Origin: JALZAQ01 sp038253885
GTDB taxonomy: Bacteria; Gemmatimonadota; Gemmatimonadetes; Gemmatimonadales; Gemmatimonadaceae
Assembly: GCA_038253885.1 (NCBI GenBank)
Contig: JBBSGP010000004.1
Span: 1-64,000 of the forward strand
Reading direction: 5' to 3'
Length of the DNA stretch: 64,000 nt
In this document: positions 34,847 to 43,301 of the stretch, in pieces
Position numbering within the stretch: the first letter of the stretch is position 1
Layout of the letters: each line of letters begins with the position of its first letter
The notes under the pieces: generated by a model
The model's input: the letters and a program-made list of their open reading frames with translations, nothing else
What the model was told of the DNA's origin: nothing
The model's database searches: none
Position numbers and translations under genes: made by a program

Positions 34847-35689
34847 CTACCGGATCGTCCGAAGTCGCTCGCGCGCCAGCGCCGCTTCATCGGATCGGGG
34901 AAACTTCTGGATGATCTCGTTCAGCGCCGCCCGGGCCGCGGTGAGGTTTCCCTTCGCCTCGAACGCTTGAGCCCGCTTGTACAGCGCCGTCGGGACGCGC
35001 GGTGACGTGGGAAACCTGCTCACCACCAGCTGGTACGCCGAGTCGGCGGCGGCGGCGTTGCCCTCGGCGCGATAGGCTTCCCCGATGTAGAACTGTGCAT
35101 CGGCGGCGACGTCAGCGGTCGGGTAGAGCCGGACCAGCTCCTGAAACCCACTGCGCGCGGTGGCATAGCTTCCGCGCCGCAGCTGGTCGAGCGAGAGCTG
35201 GAAAAGCTGGTTGGGTCCCGGGGATCCGGGTGTAACGGCGGGCGCCGTGGCCGTCGTGGTCGGGGGCGAGGGCATCGCGCGCGCGCCGGTATCGGGAACG
35301 CTCGTCGTCACGGGGGCGGCAACGGGCGCGGCCGCCGGCGCCTGGGTTCGCTGCTCCAGATCGGAGCGCAGCTCCTGGAGCCGGCGCTGGCTCTGGCCCG
35401 TCAGCTCCTGCACGGCGATCAGCTGCTGGCCCATCGCGTACAGATCGCCGCGCACATCGCCCTGCATCTTGGCCAACCGCGCGTTGAAGGTCCGGAGGGA
35501 GTCGCCGATTCCTCCGAGCGTCTGGATTACCTGCGCGAGCTGGGTCTGGTGCGCGGAGTCCGCCTGCGCCCGCTCGGTCCGGAGCGTTGCGATGTCGCCC
35601 TGCAGCAGGCGCACGTCGTCCCGCGTCGCGAAGCACGCTCCGGCAGACAACGCGAGGGCCGGCAGAAGAACCGACGCCAGGCGTCTCAT
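34847..35689 (-). CDS. cpoB: CpoB/YbgF-like Tol-Pal lipoprotein with coiled coil and TPRs, 280 aa
   Basis: Periplasmic partner of Tol-Pal that coordinates outer-membrane constriction with peptidoglycan synthesis. The lipoprotein signal ends SAGAC (Cys19). A coiled coil follows (residues about 23-115, rich in Gln, Leu and Arg), then a Thr/Ala/Pro linker, then three TPR repeats (LFQLSLDQLRRGSYATARSGFQELVRLYP and following). CpoB in enterobacteria is not lipidated, so the lipobox is a difference from the type protein. ATG overlaps the pal stop (ATGA). Assignment is by architecture and position. Confidence 0.85.
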   Translation of the reverse strand: MRRLASVLLPALALSAGACFATRDDVRLLQGDIATLRTERAQADSAHQTQLAQVIQTLGGIGDSLRTFNARLAKMQGDVRGDLYAMGQQLIAVQELTGQSQRRLQELRSDLEQRTQAPAAAPVAAPVTTSVPDTGARAMPSPPTTTATAPAVTPGSPGPNQLFQLSLDQLRRGSYATARSGFQELVRLYPTADVAADAQFYIGEAYRAEGNAAAADSAYQLVVSRFPTSPRVPTALYKRAQAFEAKGNLTAARAALNEIIQKFPRSDEAALARERLRTIR

Positions 35690-36306
35690 GGACGAGCCGC
35701 CTTGATCTGGTCGCCGCCGGCGGTGATCTCGAACTCATCCCGACGGTTCTGTGACCACGCCCCCTCGTCGTGACCCGGTGCCGCCGGTCGCTCCTCTCCG
35801 TAACTGATGATGTCGATGCGGGAGCCGTCCACGCCGTGATCGGTGAGATACCGTTTCGCCGCGGCGGCTCGCCGCTGGCCGAGCGCGAGGTTGTACTCGT
35901 CCGAGCCGCGCTCATCGGTGTGGCCGGCGATACGGAGATGCACCCCCACGTTGGCCCCCAGAATGGCCACCTTCGAGTCGAGGGACCCGCGCGCGGCGTC
36001 GCTCAGGACATCGCTGTCGTATTCGAACAGGATGCTGGCCGTCAGTGACGAGCGAGCCTGTGCCAGGGCGGCTTCGCGCTGCTGTGTCGTCCGGTCGGCG
36101 TCCGCCTGAGCTCGGGCCGCTGAATCGCGGCGCATCTGCTCGGCGCGGGCGATGGAATCCTGGCGAGCCCGCTCGCGGTTGATGCTGTCCTGATTGATCG
36201 CCGGCACCGGCGCCGGGGCAGGCACCGGCTTCTTGGGGCAGGCAGCGACGACCGTCGTGGTGGCGATCATTGCCAGCAGGTGGAGGGACCGGCGGTAGCG
36301 GAACAT
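35686..36306 (-). CDS. pal: Peptidoglycan-associated lipoprotein Pal, 206 aa
   Basis: Outer-membrane lipoprotein binding peptidoglycan. The signal MFRYRRSLHLLAMIATTTVVAAC ends at a lipobox cysteine, followed by a Pro-rich segment and a charged coiled-coil-like stretch with repeated RARQDSIARAEQMRRDSAARA. The C-terminal OmpA-like domain has ILFEYDSDVLS, IAGHTDERGSDEYN and LGQRRAAAAKRYL, including the Asp/Arg pair contacting diaminopimelate. ATG at 36306 has GGAGAA five bases upstream. It sits between tolB and cpoB in the expected order, with a 77-bp gap before it. Confidence 0.95.
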   Translation of the reverse strand: MFRYRRSLHLLAMIATTTVVAACPKKPVPAPAPVPAINQDSINRERARQDSIARAEQMRRDSAARAQADADRTTQQREAALAQARSSLTASILFEYDSDVLSDAARGSLDSKVAILGANVGVHLRIAGHTDERGSDEYNLALGQRRAAAAKRYLTDHGVDGSRIDIISYGEERPAAPGHDEGAWSQNRRDEFEITAGGDQIKAARP

Positions 36307-36383
36307 GGTTCTTCTCCGAGTGCGGGATGGTGCGAGCGTACGTCCGACGCCGATTGACTCGCGCCGACCGGAAATGGTTGGCG

Positions 36384-37730
36384 TCACGGCGAAGAATCTG
36401 CGAATCGGTGCGACCACGCCGCGAGACGCGATCCGGGCGAGTGGGTCAGCTGACGCGTCCGTCCGGTCTCGATGTCGAGCACCACGAGCTGCTTCACTCC
36501 ACTGCGCGACGACGTGAACACCAGGTGGCGGCCATCGGGAGCCCACGCCGGATCTTCGTTGACGCCGTCGCTCGAGAGCTGCTTCACGCTCCGGTCGCGG
36601 AGGGAGATTGTCATGATCTGAAATCGTCCTCCCAACTGCGACTGAAAAGCGATCAACCGCCCATCGGGCGACCACGCAGGATTGGAGCGATAGCTCTGTT
36701 CACCGTAATTGAAGGCCGTCAGGAGCTCCGCGTTGGAGCCGTCGACATCCGCGGTGTAGATCTCCGGATGTCCAGAACGCCCCGACGTGAATGCGATCCG
36801 GCGGCCGTCCTGGCTGAACGACGGAGAGACGTTGTCCGTCCCGCGAGAAACGGTGATGCGGCGACCCCCTGTGCTGCCCGCGCCATCGGTGGCCATCAGG
36901 TCGGTTCCCGCTTCTTCGCCATGAGCGTACAGCAGCGTCGAGCCATCGGGGGAGAATTCGGGCGTGATGTTGAGCCCACGCGTCGTGCCGGGAACCACTC
37001 GGCTCTGCCGGCTCCCGAGGTCCCTGATCAGGATCTGGGTGCCGCGTTCCCCGAAGGCACTGTAGGCAAACGTGCGGCCGTTGGGGTGCCATGCGGGGGA
37101 CATTGCGCCTCCGCCTTCACTGAGGGGCCGGTCCCCCGCGCCATCGCTGTCTATAACGTAAACGCGGCCGTCGCGCACGTACAGGACGCGACTCCGCGCG
37201 ATGCCGCGCGCTCCGGTGATCCACGCCTCGATCTCGTCAGATATCCCGTGGACGAGTTGGCGCCATTCGGCCGAGCCGGCCGTCGCGGCAAGCGGGAAGT
37301 CCTTGATGCGCGCCACCTGCTGCGCCGTGACGTCGTGCAGCGCGAGATGAAGGGAACCGGGCGTGAGCGTGGCCTGCACGATCGCTGCCGCACCGAGGGC
37401 CTTCCAGAGCGGATAGTCGAGCATCCCGGTCGCCGAGCGCGCCGGCTCGGAGGTGCTCGTACCTTCGCCGCCGATGACAGCGACGCGATCGCTGTAATCC
37501 AGGTCTCGCTGAAGTATCGCCCGGATGCTGTCGCTCGACCCTCCCCCTCCCCCTCCCCCCGCGTCGCCCCTCACCGGCAGGATCACGACTCCAGGTTTGG
37601 TTCCCGGCTCGTATGTAAGACCGAGCCTTATACCACGCGACGTCGTGTCCTGCGCCGCGATGCCATGAGCGGGGAGTGACATCGCGCACACAGCGGTAAG
37701 AACGAGACGACGGGAGGAGGTTCCGATCAT
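36384..37730 (-). CDS. tolB: TolB periplasmic beta-propeller, 448 aa
   Basis: Soluble Tol-Pal component with N-terminal signal (MIGTSSRRLVLTAVCAMSLPAHGIAAQ), an alpha/beta domain and a C-terminal propeller with repeated SPDG/PDG blades (PAWHPNGRTFAYSA, PEFSPDGSTLLYA, PAWSPDGRLIAFQS, PAWAPDGRHLVFTS). Residues 57-63 are a run of seven Gly from a G-quadruplex-like DNA segment (see 37539-37560), inserted before the first beta strand region. ATG overlaps the TolA/TonB-like gene stop. Length and order match Tol-Pal operons. Confidence 0.93.
   Translation of the reverse strand: MIGTSSRRLVLTAVCAMSLPAHGIAAQDTTSRGIRLGLTYEPGTKPGVVILPVRGDAGGGGGGGSSDSIRAILQRDLDYSDRVAVIGGEGTSTSEPARSATGMLDYPLWKALGAAAIVQATLTPGSLHLALHDVTAQQVARIKDFPLAATAGSAEWRQLVHGISDEIEAWITGARGIARSRVLYVRDGRVYVIDSDGAGDRPLSEGGGAMSPAWHPNGRTFAYSAFGERGTQILIRDLGSRQSRVVPGTTRGLNITPEFSPDGSTLLYAHGEEAGTDLMATDGAGSTGGRRITVSRGTDNVSPSFSQDGRRIAFTSGRSGHPEIYTADVDGSNAELLTAFNYGEQSYRSNPAWSPDGRLIAFQSQLGGRFQIMTISLRDRSVKQLSSDGVNEDPAWAPDGRHLVFTSSRSGVKQLVVLDIETGRTRQLTHSPGSRLAAWSHRFADSSP
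37539..37560 (-). other. G-quadruplex motif in the tolB coding strand
   Basis: The coding strand reads G6-A-G5-A-G5-A-G3: four G-tracts with single-A loops, which fits the strongest class of G4-forming motif. It encodes the seven-glycine stretch in TolB near residue 57, so it would be present both in the non-template strand and in the mRNA. Confidence 0.85.
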
Positions 37731-38446
37731 CGGAGCACGCGGGGGTCGAAGCTGAAGATCACCGGCAGAACATCATCGGAGAAGCCGTCCGGAAGAGGAC
37801 CGAATGCCCTCGAGTTGCCGGCGTCCTCGACCGCGCCTTGAGCCTCCAGATCGAACGCGTAATTCCCCGACCGGCTCACGAAGCGCATTCCGGTGACGGA
37901 GCCGTCGCGCCGAATGAGAAACATGATCTCGGCGCGTGCCGCGACGTTGGGAGGCGCGTGGAAGCGCAGCACGATCTGTCGAATGATGTTGTCCTTGTAC
38001 CCAGCATAGGGAAACTCGATCCCCTCGGTGCGGACGGTCGCGACATCGGTGCCTCGGCCACCCGTCGGTCCCCCGCCGGCGGTCGCGGCGGCGGGGCGAG
38101 GTGTGGTGGGGGCTGCCGGTGATGGAGTCGACGCCGGCGGAACGGGTCGGGCTTCGGGCGCGCGAACTGGCACCGGCGGAAGAGGATCGGGCGTGGCCAC
38201 GCGCTGAGGGGGGGGACGCGGAGAGGGCGCGGGCGGCTGTACGGATGGAGCAGGACGCACGACGCCCATGGCCCGCGGGCCCGCGGGAGCGGCGACCAGA
38301 TCCACGCGATACAGCGGCGGACGCACGACGCTCGGAGATCCTCGAGACAGCAGAAACAGCACCGCTCCCGCGACGGCGTGCAGGGCGACGGAGGCGCCGA
38401 GTGGCGCCGGAAGCTGCGATCGCCATTCTGCATCGCTTCTCATCAT
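37727..38446 (-). CDS. TolA/TonB-like energy-transducing protein, 239 aa
   Basis: One N-terminal membrane helix (SVALHAVAGAVLFLLS), then a long Pro/Ala/Arg periplasmic linker and a C-terminal domain of the TonB/TolA type (VLRFHAPPNVAARAEIMFLIRRDGSVTGMRFV, then GAVEDAGN). Its place between tolR and tolB suggests it works as TolA, coupling the proton-driven TolQR motor to TolB/Pal. The sequence alone does not rule out a TonB. ATG overlaps the tolR stop and the stop overlaps the tolB start. The linker contains a C8 tract (38208-38215 on plus). Confidence 0.85.
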   Translation of the reverse strand: MMRSDAEWRSQLPAPLGASVALHAVAGAVLFLLSRGSPSVVRPPLYRVDLVAAPAGPRAMGVVRPAPSVQPPAPSPRPPPQRVATPDPLPPVPVRAPEARPVPPASTPSPAAPTTPRPAAATAGGGPTGGRGTDVATVRTEGIEFPYAGYKDNIIRQIVLRFHAPPNVAARAEIMFLIRRDGSVTGMRFVSRSGNYAFDLEAQGAVEDAGNSRAFGPLPDGFSDDVLPVIFSFDPRVLR

Positions 38447-38859
38447 CGCCGCACATCCTCGGGCTCGGTGACCAGGCCGACGTCGGACACGCCGTTCCCT
38501 CGCATCACGGCCAGCACCTTCACCACCAACCCGTAATTCACGTTCTGATCGGCCCGCAAGTAGACGCCTTGCTTGCCGCGACGAGATGCCAATGCGCCAA
38601 AGCTCGCCCGGAACTCTTCATAGGAGAGCCGAGTCTCGTCCACGTAGATATCGCCGCCTCGCGTGACCGTGACGACCATCCCATTGCGCGATTCCAGCGG
38701 CCGCGCCTGGGCGCGAGGAAGCGACACGTCGACTCCACCCTGCAGCATCGGCGCCGTGATCATGAAGATCACCATCAGCAGCATCATCACGTCGATCAGG
38801 CTGACGACGTTGATGTCGGCGTTGAGCGGCAGGCCGCGGCGCCTACGTCGGGGCGGCAT
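38443..38859 (-). CDS. tolR: TolR/ExbD proton-channel subunit, 138 aa
   Basis: Single membrane helix near the N-terminus (NVVSLIDVMMLLMVIFMIT) preceded by NADINV, with the conserved membrane Asp in VVSLIDVMM. A small periplasmic domain ends VGLVTEPEDVRR. It pairs with tolQ just upstream: the tolQ stop and this start are separated by a few bases. The ExbD reading is equally valid; TolR is preferred from tolB and pal in the same operon. Confidence 0.93.
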   Translation of the reverse strand: MPPRRRRRGLPLNADINVVSLIDVMMLLMVIFMITAPMLQGGVDVSLPRAQARPLESRNGMVVTVTRGGDIYVDETRLSYEEFRASFGALASRRGKQGVYLRADQNVNYGLVVKVLAVMRGNGVSDVGLVTEPEDVRR

Positions 38860-39579
38860 CTAAATTCGTCCCTCCCGCACCATCAGGGCGATGATCTCGG
38901 CGCCGAAGCTCTCCAGAGCGCCGTCGAGCCGATTGAGTCGATTGGCGCAGGCGTTATACCCGAACACGGCCGGGATGGCGACGGCGAGCGCGGCCGCCGT
39001 GGCTGTCAACGCTTCGGCCACACCGGGAGCGACCGCTCCGAGATTCCCCGATCCACTCACCGCGATGCCGACGAACGCGTCGATCACACCGAGCACCGTG
39101 CCCAGCAGACCAATGAGCGGGCTCACCGAGCCGATGGTCGCCAGCCACGGGATGAAGCGGCCCAAGCGTTCCCGCTCGTCCGCCGATTCCGAGTCCAGGA
39201 CGAGGCGAAGAGCTTCGACCTGCGAGCCGGTCAGCGGCGCGGCGTGGGGATCGCGCAGGGCGCCCGGCTTCATCTCAGCGAAAAAGTTGAGGGCTCGACG
39301 GAGGACGCGGCCGAACGGGCTGGCGGCTCCGTGCTCGCCGGCCACCAGCTCCCGAACGGCTTCCAGGTCCGCCGTGCGCTCGAAGTCGGCCACGAACGCG
39401 CGTCCGGCGGCCTCGACCGAGCGGAACTCGCGCCACTTGAGGAGCATGATTCCCCAGCTCGTCACCGAGAGCAGCGCCAGGAAGAGGAGCACGCCTTTGG
39501 TGACGGCGCTGGCGTGAGAGACCATCTCCCACGCGGAGGTGGGCACCGCACCCGCCAGCTGCGCGACGAGCAGCGTCAC
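38860..39579 (-). CDS. tolQ: TolQ/ExbB proton-channel subunit, 239 aa
   Basis: MotA/TolQ/ExbB family with three membrane helices: VLLFLALLSVTSWGIMLL, then LATIGSVSPLIGLLGTVLGVIDAF and ALTATAAALAVAIPAVFGYNA. The conserved GTV and the late Ala/Pro-rich helix are intact. The GTG start at 39579 overlaps the epimerase stop (GTGA) and is preferred over the upstream ATG at 39612, which would overlap the epimerase by 37 bp. It begins the Tol-Pal series, just downstream of the sugar epimerase. Confidence 0.93.
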   Translation of the reverse strand: MTLLVAQLAGAVPTSAWEMVSHASAVTKGVLLFLALLSVTSWGIMLLKWREFRSVEAAGRAFVADFERTADLEAVRELVAGEHGAASPFGRVLRRALNFFAEMKPGALRDPHAAPLTGSQVEALRLVLDSESADERERLGRFIPWLATIGSVSPLIGLLGTVLGVIDAFVGIAVSGSGNLGAVAPGVAEALTATAAALAVAIPAVFGYNACANRLNRLDGALESFGAEIIALMVREGRI

Positions 39580-40541
39580 GCGTTGCGCCCTTCGCGTAAA
39601 CCCGAAAACCACTCGAACGTCCGCCTCAGACCCTCCACCAGCGTCGTCTGCGGTCTCCAGCCCATTCCCCGCTCCGCTCGGGCGATCTGAACCGCCGAGC
39701 GCCGCTGCTCGCCAGGCCGGGCAGCCGCGTGCTGCACATCCGGTCGCCGCCCAGCGACATCGCCTATCAGCCGCGCCAGCTCGAGGACATCCGTCTCGAC
39801 GGACGTGCCGATGTTGAAGGATCGTGAATCCAGACCGTCGAGCGGGGGCAGAGCGACGTCCGCAGCAAGCAGGTTCGCACGCGCGACGTCGCCGACGTAC
39901 ACATAATCGCGTGTCTGACGGCCGTCCCCGTACACGATCAGCGATTTCTCGTCGAGGATCTTGTTGCAGAAGATCGAGACGACACCCGCTTCGCCGTGAG
40001 GGTCCTGGCGCGGCCCGTACACGTTCGCGTAGCGCAGCGTCACCGCCTCCACACCATGAATCCGCGCGTAGTACCCGAGATAATACTCGACCGAGAGCTT
40101 CGCGGTACCATAGGGAGATTGCGGGTTCTTGGGCGCGTCTTCCGCTGTCGGGGGCTCGGCCAGATCACCGTAGACCGCGCCACCGGTGGACGAGAAGACG
40201 AACCGTGTGCCCGCCCCAGCACAGCGTATCGCTTCCAGAAGATTCAGCGTGCCGTCGATGTTCACGCGGGCGTCGTAGCGCGGATCGACAACGCTCTTGC
40301 GCACATCGATCTGGGCGGCGAGGTGGTAGAGCACGTCGAAACGGGACTCACGCACGAGCGCCGCCGCGCCATCGGACGAGATCGACAGCTCGTGGAAGGA
40401 GGCTCCCTCGGGAACCTGTTCTCGCTTTCCGCTCGAGAGGTCGTCGACCACCGAGACCTCATAGCCTGTCGCCAGTAGAAGATCAGCGACGTGGGACCCG
40501 ATGAATCCTGCCCCTCCGGTGACCAGTGCACGACGTGTCAC
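39576..40541 (-). CDS. NAD-dependent nucleotide-sugar epimerase (GalE-like), 321 aa
   Basis: Extended SDR. NAD-binding TGGAGFIGSH near residues 8-17, VVDDLSSG, the FVFSSTGGAVYG strand with catalytic Ser/Thr, and Tyr/Lys in PYGTAKLSVE. The GTG start at 40541 is chosen: GGGAGG lies about 10 bases upstream and the Rossmann motif is then at the expected position. Typical of UDP-glucose 4-epimerase or WbpP-like enzymes; the hexose specificity is not readable. It leads the tolQ operon through a 4-bp overlap and is preceded by a 216-bp intergenic region. Confidence 0.88.
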   Translation of the reverse strand: MTRRALVTGGAGFIGSHVADLLLATGYEVSVVDDLSSGKREQVPEGASFHELSISSDGAAALVRESRFDVLYHLAAQIDVRKSVVDPRYDARVNIDGTLNLLEAIRCAGAGTRFVFSSTGGAVYGDLAEPPTAEDAPKNPQSPYGTAKLSVEYYLGYYARIHGVEAVTLRYANVYGPRQDPHGEAGVVSIFCNKILDEKSLIVYGDGRQTRDYVYVGDVARANLLAADVALPPLDGLDSRSFNIGTSVETDVLELARLIGDVAGRRPDVQHAAARPGEQRRSAVQIARAERGMGWRPQTTLVEGLRRTFEWFSGLREGRNA

Positions 40542-40631
40542 GCCAGCTCGCCTCCCTGTTCCCGCTCCGGAAGTCGAGCGGGAGTCACTGATGAAATGCG
40601 ACGATGTCACCACCCGCACCGGATGCAGGAA

Positions 40632-40659
40632 CGGCGCCGCGGCAGGTGCCGCGGCGCCG
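40632..40659. terminator. 13-bp inverted repeat downstream of the LysM gene
   Basis: CGGCGCCGCGGCA and its complement flank a GG loop: a very stable hairpin with no adjoining U-tract on either strand. It sits about 100 bp after the LysM stop (40758) and about 90 bp before the epimerase start (40541), where it could end or insulate transcription. The rest of the 216-bp intergenic region shows nothing I can name. Confidence 0.5.
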
Positions 40660-40757
40660 GTGTGGCGGGTCGAGGTCTCTCCGGGCGACGATAGAGCGCA
40701 TGCGTCGCCTAATCTAATCCGCTTACGGCCCGGCGGGAGCCGCGCGGATGATCGGGC

Positions 40758-41870
40758 TCAGGGCATTCGGGCCGTCATGCGCGCCGGAAAGCCCATCTTG
40801 ATCGGCGGCTGAACCTGGTCCACGATGATGACCGTCGAGCCGCGCTCGGTGACCCGGACGACCTGGGCGAGAGCGATCCGCTCATCGGGAAGGGCGATGC
40901 CTTCGGGCGTGCGAACGCGCGGCCGGTAGACGGTGAACTGATCGCCCATCTTCACTCCGTCCTTCTGCGTGGCATCCAGCACCAGATAGCGCTGCACGGT
41001 GGGAAGCACGGAGATCTCGGGTACCCAGACGATCTTGGCCGTCGGGCCGAGCCGCACTGACGAGGGACGCGAGTCGAGCGCCATGGAGAATCGCTCCAGA
41101 GCCACGACGAGATCCCCGACTTTGATGGCCTCGTACTGGTTGACGATGCGAGCCGTGGTGGCTTCGTCCGTGCCGCTCCGTTCCACCTCGATGATGCCAG
41201 TCGGAACAACAAGCTGAGCGTTGGAGCTGAGCTCGGCGCCGAGGCGCAGGAGAAGGAACCGGTCCCCGCGAGCAGCAGTGGTGCCTCGGGGGAGCGTCAC
41301 GTAGACGCGATCCTCGTTCTGCATACGCACCCGCTCCGACGCCTGAGAGATACCAGGGAGATCGGCGGGGCTGACCAGCTGACCGTGCTCGACAGGTCCG
41401 CCAAATCGCTCCACCCAGGGCGCCGCGTAGTACTCACCGGGGCGGACCGCGGTGCGCGCTTCCTGCACCACCAGCTGTCCGCGCTGGGAGGCCGTCCCCT
41501 GACGAACCACCTGCTTGGCGAAGATCGTGCTCCCGGGTCGCCGTTCGCCCGACACCGCTCCTGATGGCGCCGCCGTCGGCTCGTTCTCTCGCACGACGGT
41601 CGTCGGCCCTCCCGGAATCCGCAGTACTTCGCCGGGGTAGATCCAATGGGGATCTTCGACGACCGCTGTGTTGAGCCGATAGATCTCGGGCCAGAGGAAG
41701 GGATCGTTCAGGTAGGTGCGGGCCAGATCCCAGAGCGTGTCGCCGCGCTTGACCTGGTGGGTGCGTCCCGTCTCCGCGGGTTGCTGCGCCATGGCGGAAC
41801 TGGCGCACAGCAACGCCACGAAGAGCGCGGCTCCCCGGGAGAAGTTGAGCTTACGCAAAGACGTCCTCAT
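40758..41870 (-). CDS. Secreted LysM-domain protein, 370 aa
   Basis: Signal peptide with hydrophobic core (GAALFVALLCASSAMAQ), then one LysM peptidoglycan-binding domain at about residues 37-86 (HQVKRGDTLWDLARTYLNDP...IYPGEVLRIP). The remaining 280 residues are beta-rich without a catalytic motif I recognise; repeated GTT.GRGDRFLLLR and VKMGDQFTVYR segments look like two related subdomains. Likely a periplasmic cell-wall protein, not evidently an enzyme. ATG at 41870; 145 bp of divergent intergenic DNA separates it from the plus-strand glycosyltransferase. Confidence 0.82.
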   Translation of the reverse strand: MRTSLRKLNFSRGAALFVALLCASSAMAQQPAETGRTHQVKRGDTLWDLARTYLNDPFLWPEIYRLNTAVVEDPHWIYPGEVLRIPGGPTTVVRENEPTAAPSGAVSGERRPGSTIFAKQVVRQGTASQRGQLVVQEARTAVRPGEYYAAPWVERFGGPVEHGQLVSPADLPGISQASERVRMQNEDRVYVTLPRGTTAARGDRFLLLRLGAELSSNAQLVVPTGIIEVERSGTDEATTARIVNQYEAIKVGDLVVALERFSMALDSRPSSVRLGPTAKIVWVPEISVLPTVQRYLVLDATQKDGVKMGDQFTVYRPRVRTPEGIALPDERIALAQVVRVTERGSTVIIVDQVQPPIKMGFPARMTARMP

Positions 41871-42015
41871 CGTGTATATCCCCGTTTGGTAGCTTTACCC
41901 GCCCGCCTGGACAGCCATCCCATTCGAAAACGGCTCTTCGACCGTCCCCGGGCGCAGAGACGCCAGTCGGATGACGAGGGGCACCCCCGGAAAGAAACGA
42001 AGCGGTGGAGGAGCG

Positions 42016-42676
42016 GTGTTGCTCTCAGTCGTCATCCCCGTCTACAACGAGCGCGGCACCATCGGCGAGATCATCGCGCGCGTTCGAGCCAGTGACCTCC
42101 CCTTCCCCAAAGGAGATCATTGTCGTCGATGACGGCTCCAATGACGGCACCCGGGAGTCCCTCGCCGCCCTCGGACCGCTTCCGGAGCTACGATTGATCC
42201 TACAGGAACGCAACCGCGGAAAGGCCGATGTCGTGTACGGCTCCCGATTCGCCGGCGGCGAGTCTCATCGCGTCCTGTATTTCTGGCACTATCTGGGCAA
42301 CCGCGCGCTGACCTTCTTCTCGAATTGCCTCACCAATCTCAATCTCAGCGACATGGAGACCGGATACAAGGCGTTCCGTCGCGAGGTCCTCGATAGCCTC
42401 ACGGTCGTCGAGGACCGTTTCGGGTTCGAGCCTGAGATCACGGCCAAGGTCGCGTCGCTTCGCTGTCGCGGCTACGAGGTTGGCATCTCCTATTCCGGGC
42501 GCACCTACGAGGAGGGGAAGAAGATCGGATGGAAGGACGGAGTGAAGGCCCTCTGGTGCATCACCAAGTACGCCCTGTCGACTCCGCGATACGCGCGCCG
42601 ACCCGACTGGCCCCTGACCCTGCGCTCCATAGCGGGCGACGCGGGAAGAAGCGCGTCGGCGCTCGTCGAGCTCTAG
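42016..42676 (+). pseudogene. GT2 family glycosyltransferase (DPM1-like), frameshifted and internally deleted
   Basis: Start GTG at 42016 with GGAGGA four bases upstream gives VLLSVVIPVYNERGTIGEI, the canonical GT2 nucleotide-binding start. The frame is lost at AAA 42109-42111, where one A is extra, and resumes as KEIIVVDDGSNDGTRESL. After ERNRGK (about 42220) the protein jumps directly to ADVVYGSRFAGG. Family members carry roughly 40 residues between these, including the metal-binding DxD (DADLEYDP). The rest (HYLGNRALTFFSN, DMETGYKAFR, SYSGRTYEEGKKIGWKDG) is well kept. It is catalytically dead as read. Convergent with ssb; the two stops overlap. Confidence 0.85.
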
Positions 42677-43194
42677 AATGGCAAGTCGTCATCCTCATCT
42701 TCCAGCGTTCCCCGAAAATCCTCGAAGTCCCCTGTCGCACCACCGCCCCCGCCGGTCGGCGCGGCACTCCCCGCCCGCGGACGCTCACTCGCGCCGGCGC
42801 GTCCGCGCGCCGGCGAGCTGCCCGGCTCGGCATCGTCGCCGCCGCCGCTCCGACCACTCAGCATCAGCAGCTCGCGCACATTGATCTCGGTCGTGTAGCG
42901 CGTCTGGTTCTCCTTGTCCTGCCATTGCCGATACTCGATCCTCCCCTCCACGTACGCCTTGTCGCCCTTCTTCAGGTACCGCTCGACGATGTCCGCGAGC
43001 TGTGACGACTTGCTGTTCCACACGACGCAGCGGTGCCACTCGGTCTTTTCCTGCTTCTCACCCGACGTCCCAGTCCACGACCGGCTGGTGGCAAGCGAGA
43101 AAGTGGCCACCCGATTGCCGCCCGACGTCGAGCGCACTTCCGGATCGGCGCCGAGATTGCCGATCAGCGTCACCTTGTTCAAGCTTCGACTCAC
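42673..43194 (-). CDS. ssb: Single-stranded DNA-binding protein, 173 aa
   Basis: OB-fold protein for replication and repair. N-terminal SRSLNKVTLIGNLGADPEVR and EWHRCVVWNSKSSQLADIVERYLKKGDKAYVEGRI form the DNA-binding domain. A long Gly/Ala/Arg/Ser linker leads to the acidic tail ending DDDLPF, the partner-protein tip. GTG at 43194 follows AGGAGG at five bases. Its stop overlaps the stop of the GT2 pseudogene on the other strand (CTAG at 42673-42676). A promoter is visible at 43234-43261. Confidence 0.96.
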   Translation of the reverse strand: MSRSLNKVTLIGNLGADPEVRSTSGGNRVATFSLATSRSWTGTSGEKQEKTEWHRCVVWNSKSSQLADIVERYLKKGDKAYVEGRIEYRQWQDKENQTRYTTEINVRELLMLSGRSGGGDDAEPGSSPARGRAGASERPRAGSAAPTGGGGGATGDFEDFRGTLEDEDDDLPF

Positions 43195-43233
43195 GATTCC
43201 TCCTGGCTGTTGAGCGACAACCCATCGCTCGGC

Positions 43234-43261
43234 AATATACCAACTGGGAGTTTGGAGACAA
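43234..43261 (-). promoter_or_regulatory. ssb promoter (TTGTCT - 16 bp - TATATT)
   Basis: On the minus strand TTGTCT (43261-43256) and TATATT (43239-43234) with a 16-bp spacer, about 40 bp before the ssb GTG. The AT-rich 43.20-43.30 kb intergenic DNA stands out from the GC-rich surroundings. Confidence 0.6.
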
Positions 43262-43301
43262 TCAGCAAACCATTGCGCTGCAATCAGTTTTATTGCGCCT
43301 G

